From assembly GCF_028389875.1 (NCBI RefSeq), contig NC_084669.1, positions 28,322,567 to 28,386,566 of the forward strand: a stretch of 64,000 bases of DNA, given 5' to 3'. Shown piece by piece: positions 1-12,725 of this stretch. The notes beneath the pieces were generated by a model. The model was given only the letters and a program-made list of their open reading frames with translations, ran no database searches and was not told the DNA's origin. A program made the position numbers and the translations under genes. How positions within the stretch are numbered: the stretch's first letter is position 1; each line of letters starts with the position of its first letter. This stretch comes from Rhea pennata (Eukaryota; Chordata; Aves; Rheiformes; Rheidae).

Positions 1-92
1 AATGGCAGGACTTTCGCCAGGGAAACGCTACTAGCTTCTTCCCACTGCTCACTTCTGCCCAAAGTCTCCAAAGCGTAGTTCAGTTGTTTTGT

Positions 93-130
93 TATATATA
101 CACATACGCACGTGTGCATGCACACACACA
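93..130. repeat. 38-bp perfect pyrimidine-purine alternation containing a 14-bp palindrome
   Basis: Every base from 93 to 130 alternates pyrimidine and purine, passing from TA steps through CA and CG steps to a CA run. Inside it, 112-125 (GTGTGCATGCACAC) is a perfect palindrome. Alternating purine-pyrimidine DNA with CG/CA steps is the classical Z-DNA-forming type. A function is not shown; it may simply be a mutated (CA)n/(TA)n microsatellite. Confidence 0.75.
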
Positions 131-2368
131 GGTGCATCCCTTGTATATCTATATTTGTCTCTCTGTATGTTTATAGACATATTTTTAAGAAATTAGGAGT
201 ATGGGACAACTTCATAGACGTTTGTGATTGCTGGAAATATTTTTGTGTCAGTGGGAAAGAGGAAGCAATGTCTAGTGTTCCCACAACTTGCGCCTAGTTC
301 TTAGCCTCTATCAAAGGAGGGAAAAAGTCTGGAAAGCTTTTGTGGGCTTTTTGGACATCCTTTATTAAAATATTTGCAGCAGGTTCTTAAAAAAAAGAGT
401 GTCATGTTTAGATGCTCTGAACAGTTATCAAATTCATCTGTTTCTGAAAAGGGGTGTTGTTTCATATTTTATATTTCCTGCAGTGTGGATGTGAGAGAAT
501 GGTTTTAATGCTGATTAATTGGCACCTATTTCAATTCCCAGAGAAAACTAGGAAAAGAAATAAAGAACAACGACATAAACATGGAAGATCTAAAACGTGT
601 ATGTGTTCTTGATTAGAAACTGAATGTATGATAATTAGATTTTTCACATCTACTGTAAATGATTATACCAGTTAAATATCCCTTAGGTGTTTGGTCTGTG
701 TTTCCCTTTTACAGAGTACAGAATGATGTTTTTTTCTATTCTGTTATTGGCTGTTATTGGTCCTGTGAGAATGAAATGTGAGCTTTTTAGATCTTTTTAA
801 AAAACGTTGATTTAATTATATATATAATTTCAACTTTGCTAAAGGTACTAGGGATTTACCAGCCTTATTAATTCATAGTGAAACAGAAGAGCAGCCCCTA
901 TCTAAAAGCTTATTTGAACCATAGTCAATTTGAACCACCATAGCAACTTTTGTTTTAACTTTGATTTTGCATAGCTAACGTTGCGTGTTCTCACGAACAG
1001 CATATACCCGTGAGCCGTGGGCTGCTGTGAAATGTAAGCAGCTTTCTCCTCCAGCCTGTGAGTGAACAGCATGAAAACTATCTGCAGAAGTGTGTAATCT
1101 GAACTCCCTGTGGACATAGATTCATTAGGAGAAAGGGATCTTTGCTACTATTGAGGGGTGACCATGGAGAAGTGCATCATCAAGGAGGATTAACTGTGCA
1201 TAGGATTTCTATCCACAATTCCTCCAAGTCTTTTAGTAGTCAACAGAATTGTACACAAATTCAAATTATCTGTGTAACAGATCTGGACTGAAAAATGGTT
1301 GTGGTGGTAGAGGAGAAGAAAAGGACTTTACATCATGGAGTACATCTGCTCTAAGCAGGACTGTGCATCAGATGCCCTGTATGCTACTGGAGCTTGACCT
1401 TGGAGATTCTGTGCTCTTGGGAAGGTTTGGCGGGGAGAGGCAGTGTAGGCACAAGTCTGAATGACACTTGTTAGCACAAAATTATTAACCGTGTTTGTCT
1501 GCAGTGACTGAAAGCAGTGGCTGAAGCTGGGGTTTCATGCATGGCCAACAGGCTGGACAGGTGTATCTGCTGATGTGCTGGCAGCCTGGGGTGCTGACAC
1601 CAAACCACAGCAAGGTGATAGAGGGGTGCTTCTCTTTGGACACAGAATTAAAGTTGGAATACTTATCTGTTGATGTAAACTAGTTTATAAAAGTACTATC
1701 CTAAACTTTAATAATTTCTTTAGTAGCATTTCCTCTTTCCTTCTGCATTGGTGGAATATGCGTATCTTCCATACCTCAATAGTGCGTAGAAAACTCTCAT
1801 TAACCATGTGAATTCTGACTGTAGGTGTGAACCTGTGCTGCATGCAGAGACCTAAGTGATTTGAACTCCTATGTTAATGTTGCCAGTATCACCTGACAGA
1901 ATAATAACACATACATATATGTTTCTGCCCACAGGATGGATACTTGCGTAGTTAAAAGTTGGCTGCTTATAGAAATGTTTACTGACAAGAAACGAAGCAG
2001 GTGGGAAATAATCAATTATTGTCTTTTTTTACTGTAATTAAAGTGACTATAATTGGGATTCACACTTGTCCAGAGAATCACAGACCTAGTAGATTATTCT
2101 GGTACAATTCATTCTAACTTTCACATTGATGGAAATGTCACTATATTGTCAATTCATGTTCTATCAACCAGACATTAATATCAAAACATGAAAAATGTTT
2201 TAAAAACAGGAGCGACTCACTTAAAACATTTTGTTCTATAGGTTTTTCCTTTAAATTCCAAGTAGGATACTGTACTAGTTCTTTCTGGGTTCCATCCTCC
2301 ATTGGAATTTGAACCTGATGCGACAGGTTAAGGAAAAATGGACCAGTTTTGGTCCCTGACCTGGCCAG

Positions 2369-2398
2369 TGGAATGCTCTTGCTTGGAATGCTCTTGCT
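2369..2398. repeat. perfect 15-bp tandem duplication
   Basis: The 15-mer TGGAATGCTCTTGCT occurs twice in direct succession (2369-2383 and 2384-2398) without a mismatch. This is a recent short tandem duplication, probably from replication slippage. It adds five codons to a chance minus-strand frame. Confidence 0.9.
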
Positions 2399-5300
2399 CT
2401 GGCAGTAGGCTTTTGTAGCAGAGTAGCAGTATAGGATAAACTCTGACCTCAAATAAGCTTTATATCAGAAGAGCTGCCTAAGTAAGACTGTTTCTCTGAT
2501 ACCTTTTTTGGTGGTACCTATGATTTGTTAGTCACAGCAAATACAGTATCCTCACTGATGTATGCCTAATAAAATCTGAAGTAAATTCACTGTTAAAGAT
2601 GGTCTGTGCCTTCAGAAGTATAAAGCATATTCTAGAAAGCTGTTCAAAGAACAGAGCCAAAGGTATTTGCCAAATTACTGTGTCCTTCAGTGGCAGATGC
2701 CCCAGTTCTGGCAGTGCACATCCAGCTGACTTCATTCGTGGTGCTGTGTTTGTGGTAACTGAAAACTCATTTGAGTGTGTAAACTCATCACAGATATGTA
2801 AGAAGTGAGGAAAGAGCCTTATTTTCCAATCTGATAATGGGAAATTCTGCTTATGTGCATTTTCTCTCAAGTACAGTTTTATTCAAATTCTTATTTTATC
2901 GAGTATTTCTGAAGAAAATAATTTTGTGCTGTTCACCACGAGCCTTACTTATAATATTAAAATGGTCTGGCCAGGATTTACACTTACAGTGAGGTTTTAA
3001 ATCAGCCTTCGTTCATATAAATAACTGGCCTGTCTTCAAGAGTTCTGCACCTACCCTTGCAAACTGTGCAGTAGCCAGTGATTTTGACTATCTAAGTGTG
3101 TATAGGAAATCATGAATTGGGCAACCCATCTCTGAAAATATTTGCCTCTGACTATATCTTCCTGTGACGATGCTGTAGAAAATACCTATGGTGTTACTGC
3201 AGAATATTCGATTGAACTTAGCTCTGCAGGGCTATATTAGTGAATCAACATACCTGAGCAGAAAGGAGATGATATCATATCTCAGGTTTCCAAAGCAGTA
3301 GCCTTGATAGATGAGAAACACTGCATGATTTCACCTGAATGCTGAGACCTTGGAAACAAACTTTGTAGCAATTGAAAGATTTAGTTCAGTTGTATTTTCC
3401 ACTGTGAAACAATATTTTATTATCTGAAAAATTTCTGAAAAATTTCTTCTTGGATCAGAAGTTGTATAAGAGCATGAAGTCTAAAATGTCTTTTTTCTTG
3501 CTCCATTAAAATGTGACAATAATAATTTTGGTCATTATTGCTTTTAGAAGACTTTTGCAATCTAATTTTTGTATGGTTATAAAGCTAGAACTGTGTTCAC
3601 AAAGCTCAGAGGCTGGCAATCCTTTAACATTTTTTTTTCACTAAAAATACTAGCCCATTCACATCATAGGATAGCAGGACTTCTCCCCTCCCCCCACCCT
3701 TTCTTTTCTCCTTCCTCCCGACAGAAAATTTGTCTGTTTTGGTACAACTCCTTGAACAGTTCATCCCGATTAATGAAAATTCACTTCAAATGAATGACAG
3801 ATAGATCCAGCCAGCATTTGTGGTTAAGACTGAGTTGTGAGATACCAACTGCAAATTTCTGCCTCAAATTGCATGCCAAAGGGAGTATCCCACCACTCAA
3901 GAGCAGCTGGGAAGTATGCCATATCAAGTGTTATTCCAGATTACTAAAATAAAAAGAAATGGGTAAAACCTGACAGTACATAAAATATCTATTCACATGC
4001 ACACAGTCAAAATCTTTACTACTACCTGTAGTTTAGGACAGTAACCTTCCTTTTGAGAGGCCAGGACATGGCCTAGCAAGCAGATGTCCTTGGGCAGCTC
4101 CTGCAGCTCTTAAGAATGCTCCTGTCTTTAGGATAGGGCACTATTTCAGTGAACCATTGTACTTTTGTGGAGTTTTAATGAAGTATATGGTTTTCTTCCA
4201 ACATTTTTGCCTAAATGACGACCTAATGATTATTGTAATATTTGAGAAGTGATTACACATACACAGACTGAAGAGCAAGTCCAATGTTTTACTGATTTTA
4301 AAAAAGAATATGTTCTGGATTTGGAAAATATTTTGAAAATATTTAGGGTTTTTGAATACTTCTTACACCTTTAAAATATAATTTAAAAATAAGAAAACAC
4401 TGAGGCAATGGGAAACTAAAACTTACAGGATTTGTCAATGGAAAAACTGAAGAATTGATGCAGATGGTCAGATTATCTGTATGAAACGTTCAAGAATGAA
4501 CCAGTGCCTCAGTGTAGTAAAATTTGTGAGGCTTAATTAACATTTGCAGAATGGCTATTTCTTAGAGGAAGCATGCTGTGAAGATATAAAAGTTGTATTA
4601 CATTCTAATGCACCCATAACTGCCAAGTTTTGTTCATCTCAATGTGATGTTTTATATAAAATAATTTGTTATTTGCATATTGATTGCAATTTGCAAGCAG
4701 TAGCAGAAGCTGGACACACGTGGCAATTGTGGTTTGGTGGGAGAAGTTTGTGGCTGTCAAGGAAACAGATAGTTGAATGAGGGGTATTTATGGGGGTTGC
4801 AAGATAAGTTGGATGCTTTTCCTCTGTAGCTCATTTTAGCTTTATTATTATTTGAGGTTGGCGTGAGTGATCTACTGTCCTGTGGCTTGTGCACTCACTC
4901 TAAGATGTACTCAGCAACATGTAACAGTAGCTGGCGTAGTGCTAAATGTTCCAGAAACATGCCCAAAATTACAAATCTATTGGAAAATGTACAGCTTGTT
5001 TCTTGACTGTAAACCACTGGTAAGATCCTAGGCACAAAGATTTTTCTATTAAACCTTAGCATTCAGCTTACAATGTTGTGGAAGTGTGTATTTCAACCCC
5101 AGACTAGCAAGGTTTATTTTTTACTTTGCATCTTTTTCAGTTGATGCAGTGCGGGCAAAGATTAAGAAGCAATTAAAATTGCAGAGGCTTTTTGTTTTGT
5201 TAATGAAACCAGTTTGTCAATAAGAACAACATAGTCATATTCTGGAGTAAGTTATTTGGAGCCTTGAAATTGATAGTGTGAACAAGGAATTGTATCTGCA

Positions 5301-5576
5301 GTTAGCAAAACATTTACATACCTGCACATCAGAAAAACAGGTTAGTGATTACCTGTCATTTGCTTTTCTCCCCAGTAGAGTAAAGTTTAGAAAATGCAGC
5401 TTGCTTCACTGAACTGGCTTTGGTTGCTGGCAAAATTGGTATTTGGTACCATGCCAGTTCTCTTTCGTAGGGGAAAGCAGTAGCAGTCTTGCTGGCCACA
5501 GTAGCTATTTTGGGCTCTGAGAGGTAGTGAGAGGTTAAAAAGTGTGAAAAAGGGTTCCAGCTACCTGGCTTGATAG

Positions 5577-5730
5577 CCCATGCATCCTGGAAATTTAATT
5601 ACATATTAATGGCTGTTTTCTGTGTTATTAATGTTGCGAAATGGCCTGTGAGGGAGATGGTCTCAATTAGCCCTTACATTAACTTTTGTCATTAATGTGT
5701 GCCAGTATTGATGCTTTTAATTGCATAAGA
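5577..5730. promoter_or_regulatory. candidate conserved non-coding element rich in homeodomain core motifs
   Basis: Within about 130 bases there are TAATTA (5596-5601), ATTAAT three times (5605-5610, 5627-5632, 5691-5696), CAATTAG (5664-5670) and TTAATTGC near 5717. These are cores bound by homeodomain proteins. They sit in sequence of more mixed composition than the surrounding AT-rich DNA, as is common in developmental enhancers. Motif density in AT-rich DNA can arise by chance, so this is a candidate only; no conservation data were available. Confidence 0.25.
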
Positions 5731-5801
5731 CTTGTGGAGAGCTCGGAGTAGTCACACAGGGATGCCTGATTTGACTGGAATCTAGCCTCTGAGGTCATAG
5801 C

Positions 5802-5840
5802 AATAAAGGACAATTAGGTTTGTTTAAAAAAAAAAAAAAA
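5802..5840 (+). other. AATAAA followed by an A15 run (possible retroposed 3' end)
   Basis: AATAAA at 5802-5807 is followed 18 bases later by 15 consecutive A residues (5826-5840). This is the spacing seen at the end of a polyadenylated cDNA inserted in plus orientation. No upstream coding sequence is recognisable and no clear target-site duplication was found. The A-run could equally be a simple homopolymer. Confidence 0.3.
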
Positions 5841-8800
5841 TCCAGAAATAGGGCAACGAGTGGAAAGAGAGATTCTATTTTTTCAACACTGGGAATATTT
5901 TAGAGCCACTGCTCTTTCTAAGTAAGCCTTCCCTATTTAGGCGTGGAGAAGCAGCCTATTTGATTGTCCGTGACCTGTTTCTAAAAATCTTAGGGAAATT
6001 CCACCCAGCTTTCTCTTCTGTCTTTCGTTTCTTTTCTGTTGCATCCTTTATGTAAAGCAGTGAGAGAATAACCTAGTCACCATGACATCATGTTCAGAGG
6101 GTCAATCCTCTTAGTACAGTTAAAATTTAGGAGAATAATTTCAAGTGTCAAGTGAATCTGGATAACGTCTGCTGATTTTGAACAGGAAGCATAGGACTAG
6201 GAGAAGGATCTTCTTGGTGTACAGCATATCATAGGATTACTTTCGTGCATTTATTAAGGTCAAAATAAAAAAAATACGCTTTTTCCACCTTACTGAATTC
6301 ATTTTCTGAAGCCACCATGCTAAAATAAGTTTTTAATTTTTTTTAGAGAATGGTATTATTAGATTAGTTTGGAATGGTCCACGTAGTTGAATTTACCTAA
6401 TTTACCCCCAAATCTATCTCTTTTCCATCTGAAAATGGCATATTACTGGAGTCAGAGTGAGTAGTGTGTAGTTACTTAACCTTCTTTACTAAATATGGTT
6501 TACTATGTTTTCTGTTCTCCAGTTGTGCAGTACCAGACTAGATTAGATAATGTAATCAAAAAAGCCTGCAATTGGATTTACAGTGTCACATATTAGTTCT
6601 TTCATGATCTGAACTGGAGATTGCTCAATCCCCAGTTCCTCTTATGCTTCTTTTCTGGGTTTTGCTGCCACATCAATATGGATGTTTTCATTTCAGTACA
6701 CAGATGCTTCAAATTCTGTTTCATCAGTCCTCTATGGAAAAAAGGCAGAAGGATTATTTAGTTTTTCCTGATCACCTTCCAAATGTGACCACTGCTATTT
6801 GTTCCAATATCATTTCCAAATTTTAACTAGCTTTATTGAACAGTTATCTCTATTACAGCAGTTCTTTTAATAAGCCTTTTTTATCCATACTTTTTCTGAC
6901 ATCCAGAGTGTACCTTTCTTCCTCTTTGTCTGAATCAAGTTTCTAGTGCTTCACTTCAGAATATTTTCTGTGATCCACTTTTCCATCCTGGGTCAACTAT
7001 ATACCAAAGTGAGTTTAACAGATGACAAAGAAAGTTATTGGCTACAAGCTTGAGAAATATCTGGAATATCACTGTTAACTGCTTTTTTTCTACCTGGAAA
7101 ACTAGTCTTCCAGAATGACACACATCCTGGTTCTATTTGTCTCTCTAGTAACAATACAAATATTTCTGTGTGTATATTTAATCTAGCAAATCTGTAATAG
7201 TATCTTAATTTTCCTCCAGAACAACCTCTTTATAATCCTTTCCTAAAATGATGTTATATAAATTGACTCTGTTTTAATTTTATCAGCACACATGCTACCT
7301 CTTTCTTAATGAACAAACCTGTTATACTCACTCAGTCTTTTCTTGCACACAGCACATGTTGGTTAACTCTATACCTGTATTTGTTTCTTCAAAAATTATT
7401 CTTTCCTGTTCTTTTACTGCTTTGCTCCTCATTCTAGTAAGCAGTGTTTTAGTAGACCTAAATAGCAGCACATCTAAATAGATAGTAAATAATAATTTCC
7501 ATGTGGAAATTTCATCACAAATTATGTAAAGGTAAGGAATATGAAGCTGCTCCTTGGAATCTTCTTGACAAATAGTCTGTTTTGAACTTTTTACACCAGC
7601 AAGCTTGGCTTTTCCTTCCTTTTGCGATCTGCCTTTTATCTTTGAGGTATTTATGCCTTTACATGCCCTTCTGCCTTATACCTCAGTGAGATTAGATGGC
7701 ACTTGGATTGTGTTAAGGTAAAGCCTGAAGGGCAGCATCCCGCCAGGTTTTGCATGACAAGCTGCTTTGTGAGATTATAAAGTATTATGGACAGTACCAG
7801 GCTATGTCTTTTCAATTTCCTATCTCAATAGCAGAAAACAAGGAGTGATTGAGAAGAGGTAAAGTGGGAAGGCAGTGAAATCCTTTTTCTTTGCTCCCTA
7901 CAAGTCTCCTAATACTGACTGAGGTCATTCATTGTGACTGCCTGGAGTCTGACAAACCATGGGGCTCTCAAGGCTGCCCTTCAGGATCTGAGGAAGTTTC
8001 ATTTTCAGATGATCCCTTATTAAAAAAAAAAAAATAGACTACTTGATGTCTTGTCTTTGGGTTTATACTCAGTATGATGGGCTTGGTTTGTTGGGGAAAA
8101 AAATTCTTGTAACTAGAGTTTAGAACGAAGTCTCATGGGTATTCAGTATCATCCAACACGGCAACAAAATAGAAATTTGGAAAGGGAAGTGCTAAGATGA
8201 AGTAACTGAAATGAAAAATAAAAAGAGGAAAGAAAGTGAAAGATACTATAGCCAGGGTTTTCTACACTGGTATTTGAAATAGCTTTTCCACTTTTGAGTT
8301 ATATGCAGCTTAGTATGATGTCCATTGTTAGATCTATCTGCAGAAAATGGTATCTGTGAAAGGCATTTGTGGAAGAAAAATCACAGGAAGAAATGCAGGA
8401 GTTTTAGGAAAAATGCTTTGTTTCTTGCAATTGTTTGAGAAGTTACTGGTGAGCAACAAGCTAACTGCATGAGATGAACAGCTTTTTTCATTAGGGGAAG
8501 ATAAGAGAGAAACAAAACTTGTGATTACAACCTAGAAATGGCTGGGTTGGCCTCTATTTTAAAGAGAAGAAATGATACCCATATTCCTGTAGTCCCAGTT
8601 CTGTACTGAGTGTACTCATGGAAACATTTTTGTAAAGCTTCTCAAAAGCAGGAGGAACATCACTAAACATCTTTAGCGGTGTTCAGAGTAATCAACCTGC
8701 GCAAGTCATTTTATTATTCTCCTTTTTCCAGTTATGGTCCCAGTCACTAGAGGATTGAGCCATATATCTTAAACTACTCTCTTTCAGAAAACTGGTTAAT

Positions 8801-9418
8801 ATGAAATGACTCGTGTAAAAGTTCAAAACCTTTAAAGGGTTTGTTCTTTTCATATATGCATGGCATAGCTAGGCATAAGTTTCAATGCACCTAAATGGCC
8901 TAAGACTTCATGTTAACCATTAATCTCTTCAATGACACACTTGTAATCAGCTGTGAGATCTTGCTGCTGTGTATATTTATGTTATTCAGTATTAATTTAC
9001 AAAGTTGTTATACAGCTTCACTTTTTATTTGCAGAAATATATTTTGTATTTATCTTGATGAATGTGAAAGAATGTTGCCTAGAATTTTAAAGGTAGGTGT
9101 TAATTAACAGTCTCACAAATAAATAGTAGAATTATATATTTTGGCAATTAAAGAATCTAATAAATATTAGACAGCTATTTATTAAGCACAGCCACTCTTC
9201 CTTGGCATAAGAAGGATGTGTATATGGAAAAAGGTTTGTTTATTGATTGAGAATGAGTGTTAAAGACATAGTACTGAAAACATCTGGGGGGGTGGTGGTG
9301 GTGTTTTTTCTTTTAAAGTGATAGTGACTTTCAGCAAACTTCCAGGAAGTGCCTAGAATAAAAAATACTGCTTACTTGAGTTAAGTAGATGTCCAGTAGC
9401 TGAATACACTTGCTTAGT
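5841..9418. other. non-coding, pyrimidine-rich in part, no gene seen
   Basis: The longest open frames are 60 to 65 codons and none is recognisable. The interval 6480-7480 is noticeably pyrimidine-rich on the plus strand, as antisense LINE remnants often are, but I could not align it to CR1 by eye. A 13-bp inverted repeat pair (7724-7736 with 7972-7985) is the only other structure noticed. Confidence 0.5.
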
Positions 9419-9464
9419 TTTTTTTTTTTTTTTTTGGTTTTTTTTTTGTTTGTTTGTTTTTTTG
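9419..9464. repeat. T-rich low-complexity tract
   Basis: A long T run is followed by GTTT-like repeats interrupted by single or double G. On the minus strand this reads as an A-rich tail with CAAA units, as seen at the end of some retroposons, but no body sequence could be recognised beside it. Confidence 0.8.
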
Positions 9465-9469
9465 CATTA

Positions 9470-12400
9470 AAAAAAATTAATTTACAATACATATTTCCAT
9501 GATCTTGCGGCAGTGGTAGTCTGACTTCTTCTTCAGCTAAACCACTTGAATAGACCAGAAGGCTGTTTTTCATACTGTTTGCCTGCGTTAAATTATTTTA
9601 TTTTATTTTACATTTACTTACTTACCTCTGTTACTTTTCATGTCAAAATCATTTTGTATCTTCATTCATTGTAAATTAATTGATCCATTCCTAAGCTTAA
9701 ATAACTGTATATGTTAAGAAAGAACCTATCTGTAGATACTCTTAAAATAGGCTTTAGAAACAATGTAAATGGATCAATAAGTTGTCTAACTAGAATCATT
9801 CACTTCCTTTTACTTTTGATTTTATATCATAGTAAGTGCTAGCTTCAAACTATCAAATTGGATAAAGCTTAGCTCTTCTGCACTATGCGTGCTTTGCAGC
9901 ATGAAGAACTATGTTCTTGTAGTAGTTTGTGTGTAATTTCAGTTTTAAGTCCTTGGTAGTTTTGAAATTAGTGATGTCAGATTAAATGCTTTTACTTACC
10001 AACTCCTAATAAAATCAGGCTTTTGCAGTGTATATCATATTTTCATAAATACTGCTGGCTGTAAGGTTCCACCACAGTTTCAATGCCATGTAATAATTTA
10101 CTATGCTAGTTATGACTGTAAAAGTTGTCACTGGCTTTCTTTTCACTTCTCTGCTTATTTACTGGTGTCCTGGTTAGGCTTTATTAATATCATCCAGAAA
10201 AAAGAGAAAATGTCCTAGTGAAAGAAAATGGCCAAAGGTAAAAGCACTGGCAGCAGATGAGGAACATTCTCTGCAGTATCAAATGGAAAAATAACTAATT
10301 CTGGCAATCTTCAGGGAATTTCACTTACAAAACTGAACTGAGCTGTAGTAACTGAAAAATTGTTAAATTAATAGAGGATGATTTTTTATGGATGTACTAA
10401 CCATAGAAGAATTTCCCACAGACAGAAGGAAAATATAAGTCACTAATGTAAATCATGGATACAGTAGAATATGCTTACATACATATATAAATGTTTACAT
10501 TACATACATATACACAGTATTACCTTTAAAATAGGAAAAACATGTTTTCATCTTTTTTCACATGTGCTAACATGCACATACACACAAACACAAATCCCGG
10601 TTTGATATCAGACAGGTACTTAGGTATAGAAAATAATAGTGATCTGGTTAGAATCTGGCAAAATGGGAACAGAGTTTTATAACAGGGGAATTTTAAAGAT
10701 TTTTCTTTTTCTGTCTTTCTATGACTTTTTTTCCCTCTGGAATATTGTATAATAATCAGTTATTATTATAAACATGAATAGCAGTCAAAATGAATAATAG
10801 GTTTTGTAGTTGATTGTCTAAACCAAATGCAATGCAGCTATTTTTACTGTGATTCAGTATCTTGTGGAAAGGTTTCATATTACATATTACTCATATTATT
10901 ACTCATATTATTCATATTACTGTTACATAGGCCAGTCAGCAGCTGTAACACAGTTTGTGGTATCAGAAATACAATAATATATAATGATAGAGATGGAGGG
11001 AGGTGTAAAGAGAGTGACAATTTGATTAATAATGACAATTTTGAGTGTGCTATTTCTCAGCCTTTCCCAATTATGACATTTAGATGTCAGTTTTAATTTT
11101 CACAAACGTGAGTTAGTAGAAACAGTAACGTTAGCCTTTCCAGCTTCACACAGGCTGGGCCTCTACATCTACCAGATAGCCTATGACTGCTTCTTTCAGC
11201 TACCTTCCTACTGGAATTGTGGGTGAGATTTAAGTGTAACTCTATTCCTGTTATGCATATTCTGATGCTAGCTTCCTCCTAACTGCTGAGTGAGTATACA
11301 TTCATTTTTTTCCACTGCAAAAGCTGCAAACTGTATTTTAATAAATATTATAGGATTTTAAAGATTAAAAAGAAATATCTGCATAATTTCCCTAAACAGG
11401 GAACCCTGGGAGATTTTTCCCCAGGCATGTTAGCATGATATCAGCAGAACTGGAAATCTGAAAACCCATCGTAGGATGTTCTTGTCATAGCATTAAAAAT
11501 GCTGCTTTTTGATTTTTTTTTTTTTTTTTTGATTTTCAATTTAAAACGTATCAAGCAAAAAGAATTAACTTTTCTTCTCAGTTTGAGAAATGGCCAACAG
11601 GCCAGAATCTGCTGGTTCTGCTTCTATCCCGTCCTTGTGCATTGTGTATCGAGGTCCTCAAGTAAATAGTGTCAGTGAAAATAATCTGGATGTGTGCACA
11701 GAGCCAAAAGCAAATGTTAATGGTTAATATAAACCTGGTAATCTCAGAAATTTAACTGAAACCACTGAATCATCTACTATTTTTGCAACAGCATTGTATT
11801 TTCCTTTCCAAAATAGTTGACTTCAGCCATAGTTTAAGTGACCCCCTAGATGAAGGGAGGCAGCTACGGCTTGCAGCGGAGGAGTACGCTTGCCGTTTGC
11901 TCTTCCTGGTCTGGTCAGGAGGAAACAATGCCTGAAACCAAGTATCTTGGGTCCTTCTGTCCAGCACTGGGGGCTACATGAGGAGTCCTTCTGGCTGGTT
12001 GGTCTGGCGCTGTTTCCAGGTGCCTGACCTTGCTCTGGATTGAATTCTCTTTTTGCCTTTTGCAGAATTTACCACCTGTTCCTTGCACCTGTCCCGCAGC
12101 CTGAGCATATGCCCCATAACTGCAGCTGTTTCAGACAAACCAGGTGCATGAATGAACTAGTTCTTAATGGTAGCCATTAATGTTAGATCTTTTTTAACAG
12201 TTTTAATTCCACATATAGTTCAGAAATAATAGCTACTAATTGGAATGGTATGCAGTTGAAAATTTATTGCTTTTCATTGGGATGAGAGCTGTTATCAGCA
12301 GGTCCTCTAGTTGCAGGGAATGGACCGCAGATGCTCATGAGAATTAATGTTGGAAAGGGATGCACCCGGGAAACCATCTGAACAATCCCAACTTTTATTG

Positions 12401-12530
12401 GCCTCACAAAAAAAATATAACTACTTAAAAGCCGTTACTAGTGTCACTGTTTACACTGCTAGCGAAGATTTCTATCTGTAGAACAGCAGACATCCCTGTC
12501 TGTAAGTCTGCCTTGTAGCAGTCCTAATGA
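9470..12530. other. non-coding AT-rich DNA with a small CpG-richer patch, no gene seen
   Basis: No open frame reaches 90 codons. A T run lies near 11511-11530. The segment at about 11860-12120 is GC-richer and contains a good splice-acceptor-like string (TTTTGCCTTTTGCAG, ending near 12065) followed by 28 open codons. The translation is not recognisable and no matching donor was identified, so no exon is called. Confidence 0.5.
10875..10922. repeat. degenerate ATT-rich tandem repeat (TCATATTAT-like units)
   Basis: About 48 bases consist of imperfect units of the type TCATATTAT, TACTCATAT and TTCATATTAC. In one frame this gives a run of Ile/Leu codons that resembles a membrane segment, but it is a repeat artefact. 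It is a minisatellite-like local duplication. Confidence 0.7.
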
Positions 12531-12534
12531 AGGT

Positions 12535-12725
12535 TGGCTGGGGTGTTCCCCGGGGACAGGCAGAGGGGCTGTAGCACCAGGCACCACCGCGGCAGGTGTT
12601 GCAGCAGCTGACTGTTCTGATTCAGCCTAGCTCCGTGCCATGGTACTCAGCGTGCCTGAGGGAATAAGACCCACGTAGCTGTGACCGGTTTACTTAATAA
12701 AGTAAATTTATTTAATAAAAGAAGT
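12535..12725 (+). other. GC/CpG-rich patch ending in two AATAAA signals
   Basis: From about 12540 to 12690 the sequence becomes GC-rich with several CpGs, a CCCCGGGG-like palindrome near 12550 and a CACGTA motif. It then switches abruptly to AT-rich sequence with AATAAA near 12696 and 12715. The pattern would fit the 3' end of a transcript or the U3-R part of an old LTR, but no TG...CA boundary, duplication or coding sequence was found. It is described here without a firm assignment. Confidence 0.35.

Larger units (their letters stand above)
1..5575. other. non-coding AT-rich DNA, no gene seen
   Basis: No reading frame longer than about 112 codons occurs here, and none resembles a known protein. 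Frames at 2141-2452 and 2532-2870 (minus) are stop-limited chance ORFs with no domain, signal peptide or splice context. The stretch holds only small local features listed separately (93-130 and 2369-2398) and a pyrimidine-rich tract at 3681-3719. I see no dispersed repeat that I can name. It could be intronic or intergenic; the sequence alone does not decide. Confidence 0.6.

Noticed and set aside
6480..7480. Pyrimidine-rich block as a second antisense CR1
   Set aside because: Texture is similar to the block at 20140-20900 but I could not match the order of CR1 motifs.
12065..12150. Internal exon after a strong acceptor-like string
   Set aside because: 28 open codons without a recognisable peptide and no convincing donor.
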